Below are positions 11,327 through 23,650 of a stretch of DNA of 64,000 nucleotides, piece after piece (the first letter of the stretch is position 1; every line of letters begins with the position of its first letter). Location: positions 10,721,685 to 10,785,684 of the forward strand of contig NW_004955438.1 in NCBI RefSeq assembly GCF_000276665.1, read 5' to 3'. The translations under genes and the position numbers were made by a program. The notes below the pieces were generated by a model. The model made no database searches. It saw nothing but the letters and a program-made list of their open reading frames with translations, and was not told where the DNA came from. Origin of the DNA: Chinchilla lanigera (lineage: Eukaryota > Chordata > Mammalia > Rodentia > Chinchillidae).

Positions 11327-14300
11327 ACTTTTCACAAGCAGGTTTAAAAACACTTTGCACACTGTGGTGAGCTGCTTAAACATCTGTTACTATTTGTTAC
11401 TTCCATCATTTTAGGATTGGGAATGGTTACTCAAGAGATAGAAGAGTCCCTTGGAGTAGGAAGACAGCGTGTGAACTGAGAGGAGCTGGCTCCATGACAC
11501 CATTTTAATAGTCATTTCCTCCTGATGGTTAAATACATCCACTGAGGTACTTCAAGGACCTTCACAGTGTCTGGTTCTGTGGGATATTTTTAGCACTGCC
11601 TGTTCCTAGGCATTTATAGTTCTGAGAAGACACACACTGTGGGTATTGACATACAGGTACACATCTGTCTTTAATTTGTTTACATTTTTTACTTTTTATT
11701 TTCTTATATAGAATGTTATTCTTTAATATAGTGAACTCAGAATTGACATCTTGAAGAGGTGTCTGACATTTTCCTTACCTACCCTGGGGAAACTTTGTGT
11801 TTACAAGAAGTTCTTAACTTCTGAAATAATGCATCATCTGGGTTATTTTACTTTTTTCTTTACTAAATCCAAAGCTGGAAAAGACATTTTTAAGATTATC
11901 TTTTTCTGTTCCTTGTTCCTTCTTTCCTCCTGGAAGTATCTGCCAAGGGAGCTGAGGTAAGAAAACATCTATCTGCACATTGTCATCGCTGTATTATTCT
12001 GGGAAAGTCCAATTCTAACTGAGATATTTACTCATATCCACTGAAAAGATGCTTCCTGGGAGAAATAATGAAAATGTAGCATAATCAAGGTCTGTTTTCA
12101 AACTCTTCTTTATTCATATTATAATCACCTGATTCATTTTAAGTGAAAAAGATACTTGTGCACTATTATGTCTTATTCTTTGGTCTTTCTAACTGCTTAA
12201 AGATGGAACCCACTGTGATTAGCTTTCTGCTACTCATTACATTGTGCACCTGGTTTAAATAAATAAACTAACAATAATAAAAACTGGTCAAATTTGGGAT
12301 GCGGGAAAATTGGTTTGGGATAAAGATAGTTACTATTCTTGCTGTATCACTTGTTCCTACCCAAGAAAAAACATACCTGCATCCTATATATGGCCACTAG
12401 ATGTCAGTGAAGTTCCATAACATTTTCTTATCCAAGACCTAAAACCAATCCCTAAGAACTGGAAATGAAAGAGGGATAAGACTGAGATTCTCTTTGCGTC
12501 ATTTATTCTTCTGCTCCCTGGAAATCTCAGCAATCATAAGCTATTTTAGCTTGGTTTAAACTATGAATAGCATTTCAGTAATCTTTTTTCTTTCCAAGAT
12601 GGTTAAAATCAATCCACCCACATGTAAGAGAACACAGGCTAAATTGGGTACTATCTGCAAAATCGCAGATCTAGCCTTGAAGACTTGTACATATTTAGTT
12701 GTCTTACCTGTATGAGAAAATACCAGTTATCTTTCACGGAGATACAACCACAGAAACAGTCTGAGTTTTAAGGAGTTTGCAATTTTGCCTGCTGTTATAA
12801 ATTAATACCTATGGAAGTCAAGATGTAATTCAGTATATGAATAGTTTTTAATTCCACTGATTATTGTCAGAGCTCAGCATAAAAACATTACATCTGTTAT
12901 TCTGAATTGTTTAAATCCATTTGCCTCCAAATAATAGTAATACAGTCATGTTCAAATGTAAAAGCCTTTGCATATCATTAAGTATAAAATGGCCTATAAT
13001 CTATTTTCTTCTGTTTGTAATTTTCTGAATCCTCTTATGAAGCACCACTAGGTTTTTACACATTAGGAAAAGAGGCTAAGATTCCTCTAATAATGTTGCA
13101 ATTAGCTGTTCACAAAGCAAATCATCCACATGGGAAATAGAAGAATGAACTACAGAACTCTCCACATTGTTCAGTGCCAGCTCCTGAATAAAAACACAAA
13201 TTTCATTAACTAGGAATTGTGTGCTCAGTTTCAAATCCAATACAATCAAGAAAACTTATGCCACAGTGACGTGACTAGATATTTGACTGAGCTTGTAAAC
13301 ATTCATCTAAGATAATTCCTCTCAAAATGCCCTAAAATTTCTGGCCCTACCTCCAAAATTTATTGGCACTGACACATTATTTGGCCTAGAAACTTTGATG
13401 GGAAACTTGGAAACAACTTCTGTTTTAGCCCCACTCCCCCAAAAATTTCAGGATACTCTCACCAGTTATGGTAACTGAATGAATAAATAATGTGTTAATT
13501 AGTGGGGTGTACTAAGAATGGTGTAATGTCAATAGCCTGAGGGTTTTATTCCAGGAACCCTGGAGCTATTTGTATATTTGATTGAACATTTTTCAACATT
13601 GTGTGAAAAAATAAGATTAAACAGGAAGACTCTCCCTTTAAGGGAGCCTTCATTAATATTTCTTATATTTGCTAAAGTAAAACAGTTAGAGGTAGACATT
13701 ATCAATGACCCTTTTGTTCATCTTAAACTGGGAGTGATAGGAATTGTCATGCTGATTTCCAGCCATCATTTCTTATTCATGAAAAATGTCTTTAAGATGT
13801 TTCTCCCCTCAACTTTTAATGTTCTGTTGATAAATTGACTTAATTTTGTTGCAGGCTACACAGTGACATCAATCTGTATTGACAGTCTGTGCTACAAAAA
13901 ATACTTCAGCTCCATTTTCTTCATCAACTTAACTACAACTCCCAACTCACATGTCACCAAGCTATAGGAGAATCCATGTCAGTCCTTACTGAGTTATCCT
14001 CCTTTTTAGGGCTCACACCAGAATCATGGAGGTTTACATGATGCTACAAAAAACAGAAGAAGGGCCTTTGTTTTACAGAATGTCATGGTCACTGACAGTG
14101 TTGACACTGCCAGGTTTTCAGTGGTCCTTGAATCCCTGCAGTTCTTTGCTGCCTCACTGAATATCATGAGGTACAGGATTTATTGGCAAGATAAGGTAGG
14201 AGCCCAGCTACCTATGCAGATCCATGAGGCTCTTGACTTCAGGGATGGGACATGTTCATTGGTAAACCAATTAAAGCAGCCTAATCCTCTTGCCAGTGTG

Positions 14301-15690
14301 ATTGGTCCAGTAGTAGGTATGTAAATTAACCTGCTTAGATGTTGGAACAAAGGCTTTTGGTATGGTTTCTGATGATGTGCCATGCAGGTAGAATGCCCGA
14401 AAACCTTTGTTATCATGAAATAGTCAACACATGGAAGAAGGAAGACCTTAGGGAATCATTGAACAATGGAGCTGGATCCTGTTACATGGGAAATGTCTAC
14501 AAATTACAGTTATTGCACAAAATAAACCTCTCAATGTTTTAATTCAGTCTTAGACATACTCTTTTGTTCCTTAAACCCTGAAGGGTCCTAGCAGAATTTG
14601 AGACATGGGAGTGGCAGTGATGCTATAACCTCTATTTGTCAACAGAGAGGAAGGAAGGATGTCTCTAGCTTACAAAATTAGTATCCCTCATTGAGCAGTG
14701 GCAAAAATCTCTGCTTAAATTCTTGCCTGCTGTATTCATGGACACAGAAAATGTCTGCCAAGACTCTCCCCTCAGGGAGTTGTTAGGAAAAAAAATCAAG
14801 ATGTTGGACTCTTTGTTTCTTCTCACTGCCTTTTATAAATAATAATAATGACAACATAACTTTTGGGACACCTTTCCGGGTATGCTTTCAAACCCAGAAA
14901 ATACTCCTGCCCCCAAAGGCCTGCCCAGTGTAGCAAATGTGTTGTTAGAACAAAGGAATTCAGAATTGTCTGTGAGTGAGTCACTAGGGAGGAGAATCTC
15001 AAAAACCAGACATTATAGAGAAACCAAAGAATTTGTAACATCACTCAGGTTGTCATTTCCTATCAAGGAAGAGGCCTAGGTGACTTAAACTTGGGGTTTT
15101 TTGTGTGTCAGGGGGAAATAAGGATCAGTTATGATGTAATCAAAGCTTCTATGATGCGGCCCTTCTAACCCCGTGAACTTGGTGGGAGAAAACGAGGAAG
15201 ACTGACAGGGAGGAATTCAGACAGGATTGATGAATTCCATGTCCTGACAGCAGAGAAACTTCCTCAGTGGGTAGGGCAGTCAGTGCTAGCAGTCTGCTTT
15301 CCCTAGAGGTAGCAGCAAGCCTTTGTGAAATACCTCACATTCAGGCTGATGCACGTCTTTGCTCCACAAAAAATGGAGACGGGTATACAGGGGTGCACAC
15401 TGAATACTGCACAAGGAATCCATGTCTAGGAGGGCCACCATTCACCTCACAGCCATGGTAGATTTGCACAATTATTGTGGCAGTTTCAAAGAATATGGGA
15501 GCAAAGTGTCTGTTCTAACAAAATCAGCATAAAAATTTTCCAACAATTGAAATGAAAGATTTTTCAGATAGGCATAGCCTTAGAGAGGGTAATCGAGCAG
15601 CATAACTCTGCCTCTCCCCTGACCTGGCGAGGTCAGGTAAGCCCCTCCCACCCCACAGCCAGCATGGGGAGAGCTACGATCAGTGGAGAA
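11327..15690. other. Long intergenic stretch, no gene recognised
   Basis: No conserved domain, splice-framed exon chain or recognisable SINE was seen. Poly(A)-type AATAAA clusters occur near 12257. Open frames such as 13578-13838 and 14085-14324 have no recognisable similarity and unremarkable composition. Ancient repeats could be hidden here. Confidence 0.4.
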
Positions 15691-15699
15691 TATCTGAGC

Positions 15700-15815
15700 G
15701 TAGGTGTGGTCAGGGTATGCAAGATGGCTGAGCTCAGGCTGCTCTCTTAGGCCATCCATTTGCTAGTGAGGCAGCATATGTATGTAGCCCACACATGCAC
15801 CATGAGAATGTGGTG
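15700..15815 (+). repeat. Candidate LTR fragment, 5' copy of a direct-repeat pair
   Basis: About 105 bases (TGTGGTCAGGGTATGCAAGATGGC onward to GCCCACACATGCACC) match 17347-17460 at roughly 75% by hand alignment. A CAAGATGGC block near a TGTGG start is common in ERVK-class LTRs. Homology fades after about 15812, so this copy looks truncated. Confidence 0.4.
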
Positions 15816-17346
15816 CTCAGTGGCCAGCTTCCCCTCAGCTTGGGTTCTCCGTCAGGCCTCGGCAGATGTGGATGAAATGCTCCACTTTGATAGAAAAAGA
15901 CTTGTATGCCTTGGGAGCGATATTGGAGAAGACTACCCTCACTGCTGCTTGGGCAATGAAATGGGTATTTCTTACTCCTCTTAGGACAAAATCAGAAGTC
16001 TCCTGAAGATGATATGTTCACATCAGGGTGTTGGAAGACAAGCTAGCAGCTGCTCCTAAATCATGTTCAGAAGAAATGCATGCTGATGAAACAATAGAGC
16101 TCATAGACAACTTGGATACTGAAGATACCAAACCAGTTCCATGCAAGAAGCCCCATCCAGGGGTTAACACAGAAAGTGAAGCAGCAGCAGCATCCTGTGG
16201 CACCTGGCAGAGTAGCTACACATCCTGCCTAAGTGACTAAGTTCACCACATACCACACCTACGCCCAGGTTGAGCAGATAGACTAGGAAAGCAATTTAGA
16301 TGAGGCCAAATGAAACCTCTGACTGCTTTGTTGTGGGTATGAGATTCAGGGCTCGGTGGTGTCTTAGTTACTTTCTTCTTGCTGAGACTCAATACCCAAC
16401 ACCCACAAGTCTAAGGATGAAGGGTTTGTTTTGGCTCACAGTCTGTAGAGATTTCACACCATAGTCACACCTGGCTCGAAGGCAGGGCAGCACGGTAGAG
16501 GGGCATGGCGGAGGAGAACAGGTCACAGCGTGGTAGCAGGAAGCAGAGTGAGATCAAGAGGGGCGGGAGAGAGATACACCCTTCCAGACTACATCCCCAG
16601 GGACCCACCTCTTCCAACCAGGCTCCACTTCCCTACGTCACATTTAGCTATTCGTTCATCAGTGGACTAATCCGCTGGACTATGGCAACCCCATGATACA
16701 GTCATCTCCCTAAAATCCTACCTATGAGTGCCTGCGACTTTGGAAAGACATCTAGATATAAATCATAACAGATGGTATTATGTGTACTGGGCAGGAGATG
16801 GAGAAGTTATCCACCCTTCCCTTAGATAGCAGTTGCAGAACAATGGCTGCAGAAGAGCCACTAATATGGCCAGGGAGCTCACTCCATGCTCCACTGGCTT
16901 ATGGCCACTGATTATGCTGCTCTGATAGCCACTGAAAGCATTACGAAGACAGCTCCTGTGATCATCAAGACCTCCCGCCCAGTCCAGGGATGGGTTGGAA
17001 ATTGGACTGCTAAGTCTAGTAGAAGTACTGTCCAGACTTCCATATTAGTTGGGGGTGAGGGAACATAACTGTAACAGCATAATACTCTGTCCCGTAGTGC
17101 CCCATGGGCAGAGCTACAAGAGGTCCTGGGATTAGTGATGTACATTTCACTAGAGGACAAGATTCCCCACCCTTGGAGGGATCAGAGCCAGACACAAGTC
17201 CTTATAAGGATGGCTGAGGCTACTTATCACTGCTGCAGTCTGTACCATTGTTGTGGATTATGGAGGCAGTACTCCATACTTCCTTCCAAGGGAGCCACAA
17301 AGAAGATTCACCAGTGGACTGTGAAGCTAAAACACCCGAATGGGTT
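15816..17346 (+). other. Possible internal region of a decayed LTR element
   Basis: Lies between two direct repeats and contains a later MaLR LTR insertion. Short open frames (for example 16028-16240) have no recognised domain. No gag, pol or env motif could be identified, so the assignment rests only on the flanking repeats. Confidence 0.25.
16360..16770 (-). repeat. MaLR-type solo LTR, antisense
   Basis: Reads TGTCTTAGTTACTTTCTTCT to ATAAATCATAACA, the complement of a MaLR LTR (THE1/MST/MT-like). Two further copies occur at 23247 and 56383. The flanking 5-mers GGTGG and GATGG are a plausible target-site duplication (4 of 5). Of the three, this copy best keeps the middle of the LTR. Confidence 0.75.
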
Positions 17347-17650
17347 AGAGTGTTTGGTCAGGGTACCCAAGATGGCCATGCTCAGGCTTTTCACCTAGGC
17401 CTCCTGCTTGCCGGTGAGTCAGCATGTTATGCAGCCCACACATGTACAGGGAACATGTACACAAGTAGGCGGTTATATAATTTTTGGGCAACTTGCTGGC
17501 TTTGTGTGATACCATATATAAGTGGAGTGTGATTCTTCAGCATTGCTACCCTGCTGTTGAGACAGTAAAGGCACACCAGATCTTGCCACAGCTCCACATC
17601 TTTTCTTTGGGCTGCCCAAATCTCGACTGAACCTTCCTAGCCTGGACCAG
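17347..17650 (+). repeat. Candidate LTR, 3' copy with TATA-like and poly(A)-like signals
   Basis: Starts with the block shared with 15700-15815, then continues with a TATATAAG motif at about 17515, an AGTAAA poly(A)-like signal near 17565 and a pyrimidine-rich stretch. This is a normal U3-R layout in plus orientation. The 3' boundary is not certain. Confidence 0.4.
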
Positions 17651-18660
17651 TGGCAGAATAGTAGAGTAATACTGAGCCATTTAACCCATAGCCAAGTCAA
17701 CCTGAAGAGACAGTTCAAGCAAGAAGTGGCCTTATATTTAATTTACAAGTGGAATCATTTTTTGCACACTGCAACCCAACAGGTTGGTAAGTCTGGAGGA
17801 AGAATAAATTTAATCTGTTGGGTGGCTCAATTTAAAAATTCTTCCTCAGTAGTCTAAAGTGGAGGAGCCCAACAATTGAGATGGCTGGTGTAGAGTCTAA
17901 GGAGGTTTCCTCAGATTTTTGTGCAGCTCAGAAGCTATGAGAGGGCTAATGAGAACAGTGTTCTTGCTTCCATCCCCATGTGGATTCAGTAGACCTGACG
18001 TGGGGCCTAGGAAGTTTTGCTTTTGGCAAGTCCCCTGATGACACTGAGGAGAATGAGGCACACTTAGAGAATCATTGCTTTAATACAGTGCAGCCCTCTC
18101 CTGAGTACCTCTTACTAATCAGCATCTACCAGAAGAGGTACATTTCCTCTCGGTAAAGGCACAACTAGCAAATAGCTTGCAGAAAAGGAGAATATTAGTG
18201 GATAGCGCTCTCTCAAAAGTTCAGGCCCTGTTGTTTGCTAAGAGAAAATTCCCAAGCCATAGCCAAGACAAAAACTGCAAGCAATAGGGTTTGGGGCTAT
18301 GGTTTCTAACCTGTAGAATGAAGAAGAAATTAAACTGAAAGTTGCCAATTTTTTAAGGGAGCTGTTTAAACTTCCACCCCTGTCTGATCTCACATCCTGG
18401 GGATGCGGGTCACATTTGTTTCCTATGCCAACCAATGATCCTTAATTCCATCTCTTTCAGTGGGTTAAAAGCTACTGAAATGCAAAAATCATGTTTTATT
18501 CACCTCTATGTCTCCTCCAAGCCTCTCCTCAGCTCCCTTTCTAGAAGTTAGCATAGAGTTCTGCATATTCCAGACACAGGACTCATATTTAGGAGATATG
18601 AAATCATCACACTCTTTTTTCATTTAAATAATCTTCCAGATACATTTAAAAGCCTGCTTT
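17651..18660. other. Intergenic, nothing certain
   Basis: No gene recognised. A weak L2-tail-like patch may lie at 18488-18610 (ATTCACCTCTATGTCTCCTC then a GCATAGAGTTCTGC block). Confidence 0.3.
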
Positions 18661-18699
18661 ATTACTCAGGAAAGAAAAAGGGAAGTATCAGTGCATGAA

Positions 18700-18723
18700 A
18701 CAAAAAAAAAAAAAAAAAAAAAA
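18700..18723 (+). repeat. Poly-A tract
   Basis: A run of about 22 adenines with no recognisable SINE or retrocopy directly upstream. Confidence 0.7.
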
Positions 18724-18861
18724 TGACCTGATGATGCCCTAAAGGGCAGAAAGATAAAGTAGATGTACCTTCTGATTCTAGAAGAAGTTATAAGGGAAAG
18801 AAATATGAAGCAAGGAAGAAGACATGTAGCTGGGGTCAACTCAAGAAGAGGAAAGAAAGAG

Positions 18862-19106
18862 NNNNNNNNNNNNNNNNNNNNNNNNNNNNNNNNNNNNNNN
18901 NNNNNNNNNNNNNNNNNNNNNNNNNNNNNNNNNNNNNNNNNNNNNNNNNNNNNNNNNNNNNNNNNNNNNNNNNNNNNNNNNNNNNNNNNNNNNNNNNNNN
19001 NNNNNNNNNNNNNNNNNNNNNNNNNNNNNNNNNNNNNNNNNNNNNNNNNNNNNNNNNNNNNNNNNNNNNNNNNNNNNNNNNNNNNNNNNNNNNNNNNNNN
19101 NNNNNN
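18862..19106. other. Assembly gap (245 N)
   Basis: A run of unknown bases bordered on both sides by AAAG-type repeat. The gap probably reflects an unresolved longer microsatellite; its true length is unknown. Confidence 0.95.
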
Positions 19107-19166
<60 letters not shown>

Positions 19167-19171
19167 AAAGG
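19107..19171 (+). repeat. (AAAG)n microsatellite
   Basis: About 16 near-perfect AAAG units directly after the gap; the same GAAAGAAAGAG pattern is seen just before it. Confidence 0.95.
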
Positions 19172-19208
19172 AAAATAAAGCAGAGAAGCTGCTCCACATC
19201 CTACTTGT

Positions 19209-19309
19209 TTTTTTTTTTTTTTTTGGTTTTTTTCCGGTACCGGGAACCAAACTCACGACCTTGCGCTTGCCAGGCAGGCGCTTTTGCCGCTGAGCTAAAC
19301 CCCCAGCCC
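19209..19309 (-). repeat. Young ID SINE, antisense, with target-site duplication
   Basis: Poly-T, then the complement of an ID body with the CGGCAAAAGCGCC and GTCGTGAG variants. It is flanked by a perfect duplication of 14-15 bases (CCACATCCTACTTG at 19194 and 19310). It differs from the copy at 21130 at only about three body positions. Confidence 0.93.
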
Positions 19310-19323
19310 CCACATCCTACTTG

Positions 19324-20785
19324 TGATTTAGGGAAATCACCTCTCAGGGAACCCCTGAACCAAAGTTGAAAAACTGCAACAAAATTGAAAAATAAATATG
19401 GTGATATGCCATAGTTAAGCAAAAGAAGATAACTGAGACTAGATCAGTTCCCATAGAGCAGAGCAGGAATCTGAATATTCTCACACGCTCCTAGAGGTAG
19501 AAGCAGAGGAATGAGAGATGAGGACTAGAATGCTACCACAGATCACTGTGAGAGGGAAATTTGACCCTGTGCCAGAGGCTTCAGGGTAAACAAAGTAGGA
19601 CCAGGATAGGGCAGAGGAGGCAGCTGACACCAACAGGATCTGCAACTCAAGAAGCACCAGGGTAAGGGAGCATAACAGAATGAGGGCATCAGCAACTTCT
19701 GTCTAGAAGACGCCCAATGGACAGGCAGGCTATCTTCTCAAAGACCAAAAGAAAAAGAAAAAAAAAAAAAAACCCGTACCATTATCAACAAGAACACATC
19801 ATCCCTTTCTTCACCACACAAAAAGGAAGACAAGCTTTCATCTGTACCCAGGTGCCATCTTGTGGAAGACTCCGTCTTGTACAAAACACCATTATGTGAA
19901 TAGCCGAGGTGAGAAATATTACCAAGAAAGAAATACTACCAAAATTAAAATTTTGAGGGATTTTTTTTCAAAAGATACTGAACTTTAAAAGAGTCTCTTC
20001 CAGCAGAGAATAAAATACCTTCTGTGAACTAATTTAGGGTTTTATTTTTCAGTGGGAGTAGAGTTTTCAGGGTAAGATGACAATAGCTTCTTTCCCACAT
20101 CTAAATGTGGTATGCAAATATGTGACCTCAACTTAAACAAGGTAATTCTGTTTCATTTGTTTTATATAAATCTAGTTTATTTAAGCTAAAATTTCATCCT
20201 CGTAAAAGCAATAGCAGAAAATAAAACTGGAGCAAAGAGCCTAGAAACAGTGTCCTGGTCGTTTCACCTGGTGGTGGAGGAATGAAGTGATGAGTAATGA
20301 GGATTACGGATTTTTCAAATTTTCCCTTCATCCATACTGTGAAACTCACTTGTGTCTCTGTTCTTTTGATAAAAATGAATTCAGTCCCTTCTAAGGAGGA
20401 TACACATAAAGACAGAATGTTAATAATCACAATCTCTACTATGACATTTTACTTCTGCCGGACATTGAATATTTACTTGGACATTTGATGCGCTGATTAG
20501 ATTTGAAGAAAGATACCATGAAAATTGCACAGTGTATTTGGCTGATTGAACTCAAGTGGGGAAATGAGATCTCCTAGGAATACCAATCGGGCTAGCAAGG
20601 GCTGGGAATGGTTGTGATTCATAATAGCCTTTAGTGGATGGGTGGCAGTGGCTGGCTGTCTCCTGTGGTGGATGTACTGGAAATAGAGAATGAGCTCACT
20701 TTCGGGGAGACGTTTGCTCTCAGTTCCCGGTGAACTGGAAGACTGCCCACTGTTTGTCCTCTATATTCAACTCCAGAAAGACATT
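19324..20785. other. Intergenic, no gene recognised
   Basis: Contains an A-rich tract (19739-19773) but no recognised coding sequence or clear repeat. Confidence 0.35.
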
Positions 20786-20789
20786 TGAA

Positions 20790-20900
20790 GAACATCCAGT
20801 GCAAAATTCTCATTTTATAGATGAAATCAGTGCCCAGGGTGACAGTATAATTTGCCAAAGGTCATGCAACTTCTACCAGAGACTAGAATTAGTTTCAGGT
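20790..20900 (-). repeat. MIR SINE, antisense
   Basis: Antisense MIR core: TCTCATTTTATAGATGAAAT, CAGTGCCCAGGGTGACAG and a diverged TTGCCAAAGGTCATGCAAC. Confidence 0.6.
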
Positions 20901-21124
20901 GTCACCAACCAGTTTTGGGTTTTTTCCCCCTTTACCGCAGACGGTCCTGGATGAAGGGACCAGACTGTACTATCCACGAGAAAAAGAAAAAGATTACTGG
21001 CTCAGGGGAAAAAAAATTCTAGAGGAAATTTCAGGTATGGAACAACTCAAACGCTTTATCCGCGTGGGCAGGAAGACATTTTTGCCATCACTAAATTCCA
21101 GTGTTTTGCTATTTGGCTGTTATT

Positions 21125-21239
21125 TGGTTTTTTTTTTTTTTTTTTTTTTTTTGGTTTTTCTCCAGTACCGGGAACCAAACTCACGACCTTGCGCTTGCCA
21201 GGCAGGCGCTTTTGCCGCTGAGCTAAATCCCCAGCCCCA
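21125..21239 (-). repeat. Young ID SINE, antisense
   Basis: Long poly-T, then an ID body almost identical to the 19209 copy, ending in AGCTAAATCCCCAGCCCC. Flanking CTATTTGGCT at about 21110 and again at 21240 is the likely target-site duplication. Confidence 0.92.
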
Positions 21240-21259
21240 CTATTTGGCTTTTATATGAT

Positions 21260-22335
21260 GCCGAAGATGGTTACCAGCATCTCCAGGCTTAGGTGCCACA
21301 GCTTAGACAATCCAGGGGAAAGAGAGACTCTATCCTGCTATTTCTGGAAAAAATAATGACTCTGCTCTGTTCTCACATTTACACCAAACCTATCTCTGGA
21401 GAGTAGGGTCAGTCCCACCCTGACTGAAGTGGGTGAACAGAAGAAAGTACGGTTTCTCCAAAGAAAACCAAGATGATGTTATATCAAGAGGAGAGAAAAG
21501 AGACTATTTTTATGACTGTGGCTTTCAGATATTTCCGCTAGACCGCTACACCTGTGTCACCAGGCCCACACCCTGTATCCGTCTCATTTGAAAGAGATGT
21601 TGATTTATTTCCTTTTATAACAGGGTAGCAATTGGCCTTCTTTGTAGAGAGAATAGATACTTTCAGCAATGTTCATTGTCTACAGTAACACCAGGAAGGA
21701 TCCTGGCAGTCAACAGAGGGCTCACTTAAATTCAGACAATTCAAGGAGAGTGATAGATACTTACTAGGGCATGGGCACTGTACAAGGAAGCCATAGGGAT
21801 GGTGCAGGAACTAGGGATAGTAACAGTTAGGTATCCAGACACCCAAGGCACGAAAGGGGAAAGAGGTAGGAGTGGTTGACAAAGCTGGAGGCACAGAAAG
21901 CTGTCTACAGAGGGCTGCTGGGCTGGAGCTCTAATCACAGCTAACCTGAGACCACATATTAAAATGAGAGCTGAAAAAAGAAATACATACCCCAACTTCC
22001 CTTATCTCTCTCCTGCTAGTTCTCTGTAGGAATCCCTTACTGGTTGAACCACCAGGAAGCCAGAGGCTAGAAATCATAGGGTCAGCTTTCAAGAGCACAA
22101 AGCTTCCCAGCAAAGATCAAGAGTGAGATTGGAGGAACAAAGAAGCATGAAGTTTCTCAGTTGTATATTGTCTATTCATGGGCCCGGGGTGTCTGTGAGC
22201 CTCTGAACATATAGTCTCATCTAAATTCTTACACTGTGACATTGACTGCTAAACACTTATACTAAAAATAGCTCAGGTAAACATGACAATACCTGGGATT
22301 GGGAACATTCTCAAATATAGCATCAGTGGAGTGAT
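21260..22335. other. Intergenic, no gene recognised
   Basis: No recognisable repeat or gene. Open frames on the minus strand (21741-21995, 21931-22113) have no known domain. Confidence 0.35.
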
Positions 22336-22344
22336 CCTTTGGGC

Positions 22345-22545
22345 TTCTTAATTTGGAGCCAGGAGACCTCTTCGGGCTGTTGCTATTTTGTTGACAAGCT
22401 CTGTGATCTTGAGCAAATAGAATAACTTCTCAGAGACTGTTTCCTCATCTTGAACATCAGGACAATAATATTTCTTCTGTCCATCTAATTGTAATTCAGT
22501 GCAAATGAAATGCTGAATATGAAAGTGTTTGAGAGTGATAAACTA
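22345..22545 (+). repeat. MIR SINE, sense, nearly full length
   Basis: Follows the MIR order: AGGAGACCTC, CTCTGTGATCTTGAGCAAAT, AACTTCTCAGAGACTGTTTC, CTCATCTTGAACATCAGGAC and AATAATA. Diverged but collinear. Confidence 0.75.
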
Positions 22546-23240
22546 CTAATTTTCTATTAAACATTTCAACCTTACTGTGTGAGCATAAGAAATATAGTAA
22601 TATGGTTTTTATGGGTGTGATTTGTTTGCAGTTCTTATGTTAGGAAAAGTCCTAAAAACCACTTAACCCATTCTACGCATGGCAGAATTTTCCACCATAT
22701 GAAAGCTGATGTGAATTCATGACAAATTAGCCTTCAGCTTATTCCAGGCTAGCATTAAAGATATTATTTACTATGATTCTGCTTATTGCTAAAAAAATTT
22801 AATCAAGTTTTTTGCTTGACAAGTGAGTCACTGTGCTCATTATCTGTTTATGTCTAGGCAAAAGCACAAAACATCCTGAGTGTCCCAGTGAGTTATGAAA
22901 GTCCTCTAAAAGCAGTGCATTAGCCATGGATCTTCCTGCTATCTCTCTCCTGCAGTTTGCTGAGAATGTTTTTCATAATAGAATGGGCTTATCACAATTT
23001 ATTTCTGACTTGCTGGCTCCTAGGATGAGTGCCTAGAGTTCTAAATGCCAGATTGGAAGCTATAATTTAATAAGAAGTACACTGGAGAAAATAGCCATAC
23101 CCACTTCCTCCCCTCCTACTTCCCTCTGGTTCCCTGACCTTCAGCTCTCCCTGAGTATTCTGATTCCTAGGGCGCCTTTAATCAGATCTGTCCCTTCCAG
23201 GTTTTTAGAAATTCATCAGTGATACCTGCCATGCCTGTAT
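22546..23240. other. Intergenic, no gene recognised
   Basis: AT-rich unique-looking sequence with no recognised element. Confidence 0.35.
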
Positions 23241-23246
23241 TGATAG

Positions 23247-23638
23247 TATCTCAGTTACTTTGCTCGTTGCTAAGACAAAACACCTGGCACCTAAAGTCAA
23301 AGGAGGAAAGGTTTATTTAGCTCGTGGTTTGCAGAGGTTTCAGTTTATACTTGGCTGGCTCCAAGGCAGGGTGGCCCCCCCAGAGGGGCATCACAGAAGA
23401 GAAACAGTTCATGGCAGGCAATAGGTAGCAAAGTATTAAAGCAGGAAGTAATAGCAGTGGTCCTCTTTCAGTCCCTTATATTCCATCCAGGCTACCCACC
23501 CTTAGAGAGGGTAGCTTTCATAGCTAGGGTAGGGCACCCTTAATCCCAGCATCACAAAGCCGAGACCCAGCCACCTCTGGAAAGCCCCACCTATGACTGC
23601 ATAAGGCTTTGGGGGACATCTAGATACAAGCCATAACA
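23247..23638 (-). repeat. MaLR-type solo LTR, antisense
   Basis: Same family and orientation as 16360-16770 and 56383-56757: TCAGTTACTTTGCTCGTTGC, GGTTTATTTAGCTCGTGGTT and a 3' block CATCTAGATACAAGCCATAACA. Flanking GATAG and AATAG (4 of 5) may be the target-site duplication. Confidence 0.75.
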
Positions 23639-23650
23639 AATAGTTTAGAT

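Noticed and set aside
18666..19313. Long open frames crossing the N gap on both strands
   Set aside because: They consist of unknown bases plus AAAG repeat and SINE sequence; no real protein.
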